Source: a virus | Virus record (IMG/VR): IMGVR_UViG_3300027844_000196 | Coordinates: 1 to 41,005 of that record | Direction: 5' to 3' (one strand) | DNA: 41,005 bases | Part shown: positions 8,699-16,339 of the stretch, piece after piece | How the letters are laid out: each line of letters starts with the position of its first letter | How positions within the stretch are numbered: the stretch's first letter is position 1 | Notes under the pieces: model-generated | Seen by the model: only the letters and a program-made list of their open reading frames with translations | Database searches by the model: none | What the model was told of the DNA's origin: nothing | Position numbers and translations under genes: made by a program

Positions 8699-9357
8699 AT
8701 TTGTAATATACTTTCTATCATTGCTTTAAAACTAGTTTCTCTTTCTTTAGAAGTCATATCTTCAGGTTTTTCAAAATGGTCTGCAACTGTACATACTGAT
8801 AATGCTTTCTTATTAAATTTATTTGCTAAAGTATATAATATATGTGTTTCCATTTCAACTGCTAATGCAATTTTTTCATCTTTCCACCAATCTTTATTTG
8901 GATTATAAAACCAATCACTAGACTTAATATATCCTTGCATAGTATTTTTAGGTGCCACTTTCATATAAGCATTTAACAAGTCAGTTGATCCTTCACCGAC
9001 AGATACATTCATCATTGCGTTGTCTGTAATTGCTCTTGTAGCTACAACTACATCACCTACATTTAAATTTTTATGAATACCACCACAACTACCCACTCTT
9101 ATAATAGTTTTTACATTATACGTATTATAAAGTTCGTGTATGTAAATTGCGTTTGAAGGCATACCCATACCACCACCTTGTACTGATATAGCTTTACCTT
9201 TATATGTTCCTGTAAAACCTAACATATTTCTCACACTATTAACTTGTCTTACATCATCTAAATATGTTTCTGCAATCCATTTTGCTCTTAACGGATCACC
9301 AGGTAATAATACTATATCAGCATAATCACCAATTTTAGCTTCTAAATGTGGTGTCAT
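8692..9357 (-). CDS. deoD: Purine nucleoside phosphorylase (DeoD type)
   Basis: Cleaves purine (deoxy)nucleosides with phosphate to free base and (deoxy)ribose-1-phosphate. It aligns with E. coli DeoD from memory: MTPHLEAKIGDYADIVLLPGDPLRAKWIAET at the start (phosphate and base site), MLGFTGTYKG, RVGSCGG (about 87), the VEMETH ribose-binding segment (about 168) and CTVADHFEK with the catalytic Asp (about 191-193). About 221 residues, slightly short of the usual 239, with the middle reduced. It overlaps the neighbouring HAD gene by 23 bases, but the alignment supports this start. Likely helps recycle host purines. Confidence 0.92.
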   Translation of the reverse strand: MTPHLEAKIGDYADIVLLPGDPLRAKWIAETYLDDVRQVNSVRNMLGFTGTYKGKAISVQGGGMGMPSNAIYIHELYNTYNVKTIIRVGSCGGIHKNLNVGDVVVATRAITDNAMMNVSVGEGSTDLLNAYMKVAPKNTMQGYIKSSDWFYNPNKDWWKDEKIALAVEMETHILYTLANKFNKKALSVCTVADHFEKPEDMTSKERETSFKAMIESILQIC

Positions 9358-9907
9358 ATAATTCTTTCCAATTCTTCACTCGTTGTCCTTTATATTCTCT
9401 ATTATAAGGATGATCCATCATAAATGTATTTAAACCGACTTCATCACCTTGCATTGCATAATCAACTCTATCCTCAATCCAAACATAATTTGTTCCTTTA
9501 TATCGTTCTTCTAAAATTTCTTTTTTAGGTTGTTTAAAATCTCCTGCACAATATATTTCATCAAATACATCACCAAATAGATATCGTAAATTAGTTTTTC
9601 TTAACTTATGAGCATACTTGTCAGGTCCAATCATAGTAATAACATCAAATCTATAACCTTCTCTTGCTAATCTAGTTACATACTCAACACTATCTTTATA
9701 TGCTGGTACAAATCCTAAAACTCCTGTTTGATTAAATAAATTGACTTGTTCTAATGCTTCTTTTTCAGGTATGTTATATCGTTTTGATTGACTAAAGTAA
9801 TGATCCGTTTCAGGCATTCTAGTATATCCTTGTTCACTCATCCAAATGTCAAAAGCAAAACACCAATCTAAAAGGACGCCATCACAGTCAGTTATTATCT
9901 TTTTCAT
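9335..9907 (-). CDS. HAD-superfamily phosphatase-like protein
   Basis: About 190 residues. HAD motif I is TDCDGVLLDW (D7 nucleophile, D9 acid/base). A motif II-like VITMIG segment lies at about 95, and a late acidic motif EDRVDYAMQGDEVG with a following FMMDHPYN at about 150-168 fits motif IV. The family removes phosphate from small metabolites; the substrate is unknown. It sits between a sugar nucleotidyltransferase and purine phosphorylase, so a sugar-phosphate or nucleotide is plausible. The stop overlaps deoD by 23 bases. Confidence 0.75.
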   Translation of the reverse strand: MKKIITDCDGVLLDWCFAFDIWMSEQGYTRMPETDHYFSQSKRYNIPEKEALEQVNLFNQTGVLGFVPAYKDSVEYVTRLAREGYRFDVITMIGPDKYAHKLRKTNLRYLFGDVFDEIYCAGDFKQPKKEILEERYKGTNYVWIEDRVDYAMQGDEVGLNTFMMDHPYNREYKGQRVKNWKELYDTTFRS

Positions 9908-10637
9908 AATTTATCAATAATCTCCTTATTTCACTCCAAGTTCCTAAATCAACATAGTCTTTTACTTTAATTGCTTTACTACCATAGATAGGTGTTGTTT
10001 TTATATCTTTAACATTTACTTTTTGTTTTAATGTAGATTTTTCCATAAAATTCATACAACTATCAAATACTCGTCTTCTAAATCCAAACGCACACCAAAA
10101 CGCATTGTATAAACCTAATTTATTATCTTTAGGTTTATCGCAATAATCTAAAACTAAACCTTCAGCATTTATATTTAATGCACCTTTAGTTTTTAATATT
10201 AAATCATCCTCATCAATTTCTTCTTTATATAAAAATGTGAATCCTGTTTCTTGTAATGCTGACATAATTAAAGTATATAAATCTTGATTTGGTTGCAATG
10301 TCATTAATGTATCAGGCAATAAAACTATATTATGTTCTCCAAATAAAGGTCTAGCACTTTTAATTGCACCTGTATATTCTTTCTCATTTGGATCCTGATA
10401 GATAAATGATATGTTAAATTTATTTTTATATTTTGCTAAATAAGTTAATAGTTCTGGTTTGTTTTCATTAATAATAACTATAAATTCAATATCTTTTCTT
10501 CCATAATCTCTAAAAAAATTAAAACAATTATCAATTAAAGCATTATCATTATCTAATCGTAATATTTCTTTTGGATATGGTAGATTTAATCTAGTACCCT
10601 TTCCTGCCGCTGGTAATATAACAGTTAATTTGCTCAT
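9888..10637 (-). CDS. Sugar-phosphate nucleotidyltransferase
   Basis: About 249 residues with the nucleotidyltransferase signature AAGKGTRLNLPYPKEILRL (residues 10-28), the G-x-G-x-R nucleotide loop with downstream Lys. A VLLPDTLMT segment at about 104 gives the metal-binding Asp. This family joins a sugar-1-phosphate to NTP to make a nucleotide sugar. It overlaps the SET-domain gene by four bases and the HAD gene by 20. The likely role is supplying activated sugar for the nearby glycosyltransferases. The exact sugar and nucleotide are not known. Confidence 0.82.
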   Translation of the reverse strand: MSKLTVILPAAGKGTRLNLPYPKEILRLDNDNALIDNCFNFFRDYGRKDIEFIVIINENKPELLTYLAKYKNKFNISFIYQDPNEKEYTGAIKSARPLFGEHNIVLLPDTLMTLQPNQDLYTLIMSALQETGFTFLYKEEIDEDDLILKTKGALNINAEGLVLDYCDKPKDNKLGLYNAFWCAFGFRRRVFDSCMNFMEKSTLKQKVNVKDIKTTPIYGSKAIKVKDYVDLGTWSEIRRLLINYEKDNN

Positions 10638-10945
10638 TTTTTCACCTTATAAAAAGTATATTTAAGTGTTATTTCTTCCCACGCTTTTATAGGTCGTGTT
10701 GTAAATAAAAAATACTTATTCTTGTCTAATGCTTCTAAACCTAATACACCTCTCACCTTTATACAATTTGCCTCATCATTATGATTAATATGACCACCTA
10801 ATGGAGTTCTTATAATTTCATCATTAACAACAATATGACTTAATCCTAAGTTTACATTCTTATCAATAAACTTTGTTGTAAATAATCCTTGACCTTGTAT
10901 AGAAGATTTTTTAATTATTAATCCTTCTGGTAATGGTTGATACAT
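10634..10945 (-). CDS. Small SET-domain protein
   Basis: About 103 residues, a minimal SET-like fold. It has IQGQGLFTTKFIDKNVN near the start (G-x-G-L-F, the SAM-binding start). The NHN segment GGHINHNDEANC at about 50-61 matches the N-H-x-x-x-x-N signature. EEITLKYTF near the end carries the catalytic Tyr. SET proteins transfer methyl groups from SAM, often to lysine. Target unknown. It overlaps the hydroxylase stop by one base (TAATG) and the nucleotidyltransferase start by four. Confidence 0.7.
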   Translation of the reverse strand: MYQPLPEGLIIKKSSIQGQGLFTTKFIDKNVNLGLSHIVVNDEIIRTPLGGHINHNDEANCIKVRGVLGLEALDKNKYFLFTTRPIKAWEEITLKYTFYKVKK

Positions 10946-11604
10946 TATTTTTTCCCATTCCCTTTTTCAGTCGTATCTCTACAATGCAAATAAGACATCA
11001 TAATATATTTTGGTTCTTTAACTGGTTTTAATTCAGCGTGTGGGTGAGTCCAAAAAGGAGGAAACATTAACATTCTTCCTGCTCTTGGTGAAATCATTAT
11101 TTCCTGTTTTGGTAGATGTGTTTCACCACCTTCTTCAACATCATTAAGATATAAAATAAAAGCTACAAATCTTTTTTCTGAATCAACTTTAAAAATTTCA
11201 TCTTTGTCATTAGGTAAATATTTTTTTATTTTTATGTTTTCTCTATCAATTACTAGTGGAAAATCGGATGTTTCTATATTCAAATTTTGCTTAAATCTAT
11301 CCACATACTCTTCCATCATTCCCATAAATTTTTCTCTAGGTTCTTTCCAAAAATCACCATATTTGTCTATATTAATTTCAATTAATTTTTTATTTTCAGT
11401 ATCAACTACATCCATCAAGGATATATCGTGGCGGAGTACCTGTTCAAACTTCTGAATAATCATTTTACAATCTTCAACTGGCATTGCCCAATTATACACC
11501 ATCATACTATTCTTAGCAAAAGTATCTAGTGTAGCTTGTGGCAAGCTTTCTAGTCGTGTATCACGATTGATATTAGACATATCAGCTGTTGGTCTATTTT
11601 CCAT
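10945..11604 (-). CDS. 2OG-Fe(II) oxygenase / prolyl-4-hydroxylase-like protein with altered metal motif
   Basis: About 219 residues. The double-stranded beta-helix core is clear: RFVAFILYLNDVEEGGETHLP (about 145-165), SPRAGRMLMFPPFWTHPHAE (about 172-190, distal His) and KEPKYIMMSYLH (about 197-206, with the 2-oxoglutarate-binding Lys). The canonical first metal ligand H-x-D appears as K-V-D (139-141) in FKVDSEKR, so the usual first iron-binding histidine is missing. It may be inactive, have a different ligand set, or my alignment may be off by a few residues. The family normally hydroxylates proline or other substrates with 2-oxoglutarate and iron. It overlaps the SET and ParB-like genes by short stretches. 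Confidence 0.75.
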   Translation of the reverse strand: MENRPTADMSNINRDTRLESLPQATLDTFAKNSMMVYNWAMPVEDCKMIIQKFEQVLRHDISLMDVVDTENKKLIEINIDKYGDFWKEPREKFMGMMEEYVDRFKQNLNIETSDFPLVIDRENIKIKKYLPNDKDEIFKVDSEKRFVAFILYLNDVEEGGETHLPKQEIMISPRAGRMLMFPPFWTHPHAELKPVKEPKYIMMSYLHCRDTTEKGNGKK

Positions 11605-12019
11605 AATTACCTCTTTCAGGTGCCATAAATGTTCGTCTAATTATTGCTGCTTGTTCATCTTTACTTTCAACATAATATCCTTCAATATGTGTATATCCAT
11701 TTTCTTTTGCCCAATACACTCTTTTGTTGCCTGTATGTACTGCAATACCAGGTATAGGAATTCCTGAATATGCATCCTTCGGCCATCTTTTTTCTACTAA
11801 CCAATAATACTTCATATTAGTATATATGATTGGATACATCATACCTAAACTCTCTATACTTTTCTTAAAATTAGGATATCTTTTCATCATCCAATCATTA
11901 TCAGTAGTTAACATTAAATTTTCTAATGGTACTTTTAATACTTTTGGAGTTACACCTACTAAAGGTTCATCTGTACAAGTAACTCTTTTCTTTGCTTTTA
12001 ATAATTTAAAGTCGTCCAT
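11594..12019 (-). CDS. ParB/Srx-like nuclease-fold protein
   Basis: About 141 residues. It shows VPLENLMLTTDNDW (about 31), a helical YPNFKKSIESLGMMYPIIYTN (about 48-68) and the segment HTGNKRVYWAKENGYTHIEGYYVE (about 95-118). The layout resembles ParB-like nuclease domains, with strand-helix-strand followed by a G-N-x-R loop. The role in this operon is unclear. It overlaps the RuvC-like gene by 14 bases and the oxygenase gene by 11. Confidence 0.6.
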   Translation of the reverse strand: MDDFKLLKAKKRVTCTDEPLVGVTPKVLKVPLENLMLTTDNDWMMKRYPNFKKSIESLGMMYPIIYTNMKYYWLVEKRWPKDAYSGIPIPGIAVHTGNKRVYWAKENGYTHIEGYYVESKDEQAAIIRRTFMAPERGNYGK

Positions 12020-12551
12020 AATTTGCCTTTGCTATATACCAACTATCAACTATATCTGATACAGGATTGCCTGCTTTTGCTGTGTCTAATAATTTCTTTA
12101 AATCTGTTTTTGTATCTTTACAAAATTGTTCATACATCATTTCTTTATCTGCATTACCCTTACCTGTAGCAAATTTCTTAACAACACTTGGTACAACAAC
12201 ACTATAATTCCATTTTTGTTCTAATAATCTATATTTAAGTATACCACAATTTTCTGCTATTTGAAATACTGCTCTACCTTTAGAACCATATGAATAGTTT
12301 TCAATTGATATTGTAATCCCACCAGGTTGATATAAACGTAGAACTTTTAAAACCCAATCAGAAATTTGAGCAAATCTTTGGATAGGGTCTGTCCACGGTT
12401 GATGTTCCGAACCAGTTATATTGCCAAATATACCTAAATGTTTCTTCTTATTAGTTAGAAAATAAAAACGACTACGTTCAAATATAAATTTGTCGTCTGT
12501 TATACATATGGCAGGACTTGTTAAACTATAATCAATCCCAACTTGTTTCAT
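12006..12551 (-). CDS. RuvC-like Holliday-junction nuclease
   Basis: About 181 residues with an RNase H-like fold. The N-terminal VGIDYSLTSPAICI has the first acidic residue, ISIENYSYGSKG (about 90) the second, the segment PSVVKKFATGKGNADKE (about 127) resembles RuvC resolvases, and the final DIVDSWYIAKANY carries late acidic residues. It likely cuts branched DNA during replication or packaging. I used the ATG at 12551 because AGGGA lies six bases upstream; ATGs at 12557, 12566 and 12572 are alternatives. It overlaps the zinc-ribbon gene by 20 bases. Confidence 0.72.
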   Translation of the reverse strand: MKQVGIDYSLTSPAICITDDKFIFERSRFYFLTNKKKHLGIFGNITGSEHQPWTDPIQRFAQISDWVLKVLRLYQPGGITISIENYSYGSKGRAVFQIAENCGILKYRLLEQKWNYSVVVPSVVKKFATGKGNADKEMMYEQFCKDTKTDLKKLLDTAKAGNPVSDIVDSWYIAKANYGRL

Positions 12552-12738
12552 CTTCATTCCCTTCATTGTCATTTAATTCAACCGTTTCATCTGCGTCTTC
12601 ATCATCAAATTCAAAACTGCAAAATGGACAAGACATTGGTTTCATATCTGTATTATCTTCATCATATTTAATTGTGAATTTAGTTTTACAATTCTCACAA
12701 CTAATTTTAAATCGTTTAGTTAATTCATTTGGATTCAT
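12532..12738 (-). CDS. Zinc-ribbon protein, 68 residues
   Basis: Two C-x-x-C knuckles, CENCK (about 14-18) and CPFC (about 37-40), frame a small zinc ribbon. The remainder is strongly acidic (DDEDADETVELND). Such small proteins often bind nucleic acid or bridge protein partners. It lies between the RuvC-like nuclease and the halogenase, and its end overlaps the nuclease start. No function assigned. Confidence 0.72.
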   Translation of the reverse strand: MNPNELTKRFKISCENCKTKFTIKYDEDNTDMKPMSCPFCSFEFDDEDADETVELNDNEGNEDETSWD

Positions 12739-12742
12739 AATA

Positions 12743-14296
12743 TTACTTATAATAATTTTCTAGTATAAAGTCGTGGTAACTTTGATACTTTTCAACTTCT
12801 TTATTCCACATTTCTTTACGTACATCTAATTTCTTAAAATACGGTTCCATTATTTCTTTTATTTCTTCCTTATTCTTATGTGTATGATATATTAGATTAG
12901 GTAAATCATCTGGTGCCCAATTGAAACCAGCCGCTATAAAATGTAATCCGCTATTACCAGCACTTTCAGGAGAATCAATAGGAAACTCCCAATATTTGTT
13001 TCTTTGTAAAGCAGCTTGTAAATATCCAAGGAATGCTTTAGGTTTCAGATTATATAAACTTTCTTCCCAATCTCTACTGTTATTTGCTTTCCAATATGGT
13101 GTATCATTTCTTGTTGATAAAGCATAATGCAAACCAACAAATTCAACAAACCCATAATAGATAGATTTACAGGCAAACGTAAAGTTGTCTTTGTCCCATT
13201 GTGTAATTTCACCTCTTCTTAAATTTCTTACAAGTTCTATTAAAAATTCGTGTACTGAAAACAAACCATTACTTTCTAATGGTTCAACAAATCCATTAGC
13301 TAAACCTATAGCAACAACATTTTTTACAAATAATCTTTCGTGTATACCACACCTCATTTTAAGATTTCTAAATTCTAATTTTTCTACATTAGCACCATTT
13401 TTCTTTAAATGACTTTTAAATTCTTTTAATGCGTCCTTGTCAGAAACAAATTTATCTGAATAAACATAGCCAGTTCCAACTCTACTCCATAATGGTATAT
13501 TCCATACCCAACCATTCTCTATTGCTGTACAATTAGTATAAGATTTCATCTCTTTAATTTTATCTATATAAGGAATCTTGGTTACCCACGCTTTATTATT
13601 TGGTAGTTTAGGGATAGGTTCAAAAGGTACTTTTAATGCACCTCCTAAAAGCATTGATTTAAAACCTGTACAATCAACATATAAATCTGCTTTATGTTTG
13701 CCGTTCAAAGAAACTATACCTTCTTCATCTTGTTCTACGGTACTTATATCTTCTTGAATATGTTTGACACCTCTAGGGATACAATAATGATCCCTCAACC
13801 ATATACCAAATTTAATTGCGTCAAACTGATAAGCAGAATCTTTATCATTATCAAAACCACGGAAGTTTTTAGCACCCTTACTTTGATTAATTAATGCCAT
13901 AACAGGAGAAAAACAATCAGCATAATCTGAAACCGGTAGTTCTGGATTATATGCCTTTTTTATCCACCAATCATTATACCTTAATTTAGTTCCTTCTGTT
14001 ACAACTGCACCAAAAGGATAATGAAATGCCGCCTCGTCTTTTCCATTAAAGTCTGTAAACTTAATACTAAATTTAATAGTACCGTCGGTATGTTTTAAAA
14101 ATTCTTTATCCTCTATTCCGAGAAATTTTGTCCATTGTTTAACTTTTGAGATTGTACTTTCACCAACTGATATTGTTGGAATTTTAGGTGATTCTAATAC
14201 AGTTATATCTTTATCAGGAAAAGCTCTAATTAAAGTTGAAGCAGTCATCCACCCAGCGGAGCCTCCTCCAACTATTAAAATCTTATCACACTTCAT
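12743..14296 (-). CDS. Flavin-dependent halogenase (tryptophan-halogenase family)
   Basis: About 517 residues. The FAD-binding ILIVGGGSAGWMTAS is at residues 7-20, followed by a GESTI segment (45-49; GEAT or GEST is typical) and an active-site lysine candidate at about 75 (KFSIKF). A WVWNIPLW segment carries the W-x-W-x-I-P signature at about 268. VEPLESNGLFSVHEF (about 350) carries the active-site Glu equivalent. These enzymes use FADH2, oxygen and halide to chlorinate or brominate aromatic compounds, usually free tryptophan. Substrate unknown. It starts with an ATGA overlap with a 30-residue membrane peptide. Confidence 0.9.
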   Translation of the reverse strand: MKCDKILIVGGGSAGWMTASTLIRAFPDKDITVLESPKIPTISVGESTISKVKQWTKFLGIEDKEFLKHTDGTIKFSIKFTDFNGKDEAAFHYPFGAVVTEGTKLRYNDWWIKKAYNPELPVSDYADCFSPVMALINQSKGAKNFRGFDNDKDSAYQFDAIKFGIWLRDHYCIPRGVKHIQEDISTVEQDEEGIVSLNGKHKADLYVDCTGFKSMLLGGALKVPFEPIPKLPNNKAWVTKIPYIDKIKEMKSYTNCTAIENGWVWNIPLWSRVGTGYVYSDKFVSDKDALKEFKSHLKKNGANVEKLEFRNLKMRCGIHERLFVKNVVAIGLANGFVEPLESNGLFSVHEFLIELVRNLRRGEITQWDKDNFTFACKSIYYGFVEFVGLHYALSTRNDTPYWKANNSRDWEESLYNLKPKAFLGYLQAALQRNKYWEFPIDSPESAGNSGLHFIAAGFNWAPDDLPNLIYHTHKNKEEIKEIMEPYFKKLDVRKEMWNKEVEKYQSYHDFILENYYK

Positions 14297-14385
14297 TTAA
14301 TTTTATCCTTTAAATACATTATAATGTTCTTATGTTCTGCTAATAAATATCCTGCAATTACAATAAAAATTAATAACCAAATCAT
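14293..14385 (-). CDS. Single-pass membrane peptide, 30 residues
   Basis: ATG at 14385 with a strong GGAG Shine-Dalgarno just upstream, ending as an ATGA overlap with the halogenase start. The product, beginning MIWLLIFIVIAGYLL, is one hydrophobic helix followed by a basic tail. Too short to assign. It is one of several such peptides in the window. Confidence 0.65.
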   Translation of the reverse strand: MIWLLIFIVIAGYLLAEHKNIIMYLKDKIK

Positions 14386-14397
14386 TTTTTCTCCTTT

Positions 14398-15501
14398 TTA
14401 TAATTTAAATTTTTTAAACTGATCCTTCTGTACATCTTGTTTAATTCCACCTATAACATAACTTTCAATTTCTGTTTCTTGTGGTGCATTTTGTAATGAC
14501 CTACTATTTAACCAATGGTCTACCCAAGGTAATGGATTTACTTTTTGGTCATATCTTGGTTCTAATCCTATTGCTCTCATACGTCTATTTGCCATATACT
14601 CTACAAATTGATGTAATAGTTTTTCTGACAATCCTATCATAGAACCTTTTGAAAATAAATAAGTTGCCCAACGTTTCTCTTGTCCAACTGCATTTTCATA
14701 CATTGTATAAACTTCTTTTTCTGTATCTTTCATAACTTTATTCATAATTTTATCATTTTCATTATCACGATAGTTATTAAGTATTCTTTGTGTTATTGAT
14801 AAATGCAAAGTTTCATCCCTTGCAATTAAAGAAAGTATTTTAGCAGAACCTTCTAACAACTTTAATTCTCCAAATGCAAACGAACAAGCAAAAGAAACAT
14901 AAAATCTTAATCCTTCTAATATATTAACAGTCATTAATGTTAAAAATAATTTTCTTTTCAATTCATACATATCAACACTATCGTGTTTCAATTGCCATTT
15001 ATAACCTAAATTAATCATATCATCATACGTTTGTGTAATACTAAATGCTCTTTTTTCAATCTTTTCATCTGTAACTATTGTATCAAAAACCTCACTAGGA
15101 TTAGAATACAAATTTTTTATAATATATGTATAAGAGTGTGAGTGTATGTTTTCAAAAAAGTCCCAGGCAATAACACAACTTTCTAATTCAGGTATTGAAA
15201 CAAAAGGTAAAAATGCTAATGCTGGTCCTCTACCTTGCACACTATCCATCATTGTTTGATATTTTATATTAGATGTAAATATAAACTTTAAAGGATCAGG
15301 TAGTTCTTTATAATCTGCAATGTCTTTTTGTAAAGATACTTCTTCTGGTCTCCAGAAGTATCCTAATTGTTGTTGAAATAGTTTATTAAAAATAGGATAC
15401 TTCATAGTATCATATCTTTGTAACTGTAAATCTTTACCAAAAAACATAGGTTGTTTAGTATAATCTAATTTTTTATCTATATTAAAAACGCTTTTAGTCA
15501 T
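14398..15501 (-). CDS. nrdB: Ribonucleotide reductase class Ia, small subunit
   Basis: Holds the di-iron centre and tyrosyl radical that starts NDP reduction with NrdA. About 367 residues. The iron/radical segment ELESCVIAWDFFENIHSHSY (about 105-124) shows Glu, His and the candidate radical Tyr at 124, matching the ENIHSRSY region of E. coli. Later iron ligands lie in the ARDETLH helix (about 225). Length and order match T4 NrdB. It overlaps the upstream hypothetical gene by eight bases. Part of the nucleotide-supply operon. Confidence 0.95.
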   Translation of the reverse strand: MTKSVFNIDKKLDYTKQPMFFGKDLQLQRYDTMKYPIFNKLFQQQLGYFWRPEEVSLQKDIADYKELPDPLKFIFTSNIKYQTMMDSVQGRGPALAFLPFVSIPELESCVIAWDFFENIHSHSYTYIIKNLYSNPSEVFDTIVTDEKIEKRAFSITQTYDDMINLGYKWQLKHDSVDMYELKRKLFLTLMTVNILEGLRFYVSFACSFAFGELKLLEGSAKILSLIARDETLHLSITQRILNNYRDNENDKIMNKVMKDTEKEVYTMYENAVGQEKRWATYLFSKGSMIGLSEKLLHQFVEYMANRRMRAIGLEPRYDQKVNPLPWVDHWLNSRSLQNAPQETEIESYVIGGIKQDVQKDQFKKFKL

Positions 15502-16330
15502 TTTTTTTAAATCTGTTTGCTGCCTCAGCTAATGCTTGTTCTTTTTTTAATTCTTCAAGTGTATAATTTGGCCATCTTACCATCATTTCACCTAACTCTA
15601 TCATTTTAGTTTCGTGTTCTTCTTCTTCTTTTCTTCTCTCTTCTTGTTCTTTAACAAATCCTTCAGCAAGAAGTTCAGAAACAGAAGGTTCTTTATCTGG
15701 TTCTATTAACTCGTAATGGTGTTTATCACTATCACCTGCTGTCCATTTACTTATATTGTCCACACTAAACTCTCTAGTAGATACTTTATAATCAGGCATT
15801 TTTGGTTTGCTAGGTGTTAAAGACTTATCATAAAATAAAACTCTATTATTTGGTTGAGCAGCAAAATGTCCATTATCTAATTTTATTATATTAAAAGATT
15901 TATGCTGACTTGGAGTTTCACTATAACCTATATTAATCTCTTTGTTAGTTGAATTACAACTGTCTATACTAAACATATAATTTCCTTCATATAATTTCTT
16001 ATTTGGTGTTAGATACTTACATCTATTGCCACTTATCACTTGTTTTTCAATAACTGATATATCATAACTAAAACAATCCCATAATTGTAAATCACCTAAC
16101 TTTAAATCTTCTTTTGTTTCTTTCCACACAAATGCTGATATAGGAAGTTTATCATATAAAGCACCTGTTTCATATAGATATGTTTCAAAATATAATGCTC
16201 GTCCTTGAATACTTTTAACACTACACCAAATACCTGGTTCAAACTCACCGTGTCCCTTTTCTAAATCATAAAGATACTGTTTCTTAACTAGTACTTCCGT
16301 GTGTGGTATATTTGCACATAAAAATGCCAT
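15494..16330 (-). CDS. Hypothetical protein between nrdA and nrdB
   Basis: About 278 residues, no family recognised. It begins MAFLCANIPHTEVLVKK. The middle is strand-rich with polar residues (YLTPNKKLYEGNYMFSIDSC). The C-terminal third is a charged helix rich in Glu and Lys (EEQEERRKEEEEHE). No signal peptide or membrane segment. Its position between the two RNR subunits and its coupling to nrdB suggest a link to nucleotide metabolism or replication, which is inference only. Confidence 0.7.
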   Translation of the reverse strand: MAFLCANIPHTEVLVKKQYLYDLEKGHGEFEPGIWCSVKSIQGRALYFETYLYETGALYDKLPISAFVWKETKEDLKLGDLQLWDCFSYDISVIEKQVISGNRCKYLTPNKKLYEGNYMFSIDSCNSTNKEINIGYSETPSQHKSFNIIKLDNGHFAAQPNNRVLFYDKSLTPSKPKMPDYKVSTREFSVDNISKWTAGDSDKHHYELIEPDKEPSVSELLAEGFVKEQEERRKEEEEHETKMIELGEMMVRWPNYTLEELKKEQALAEAANRFKKND

Positions 16331-16339
16331 AAAGTTCCT

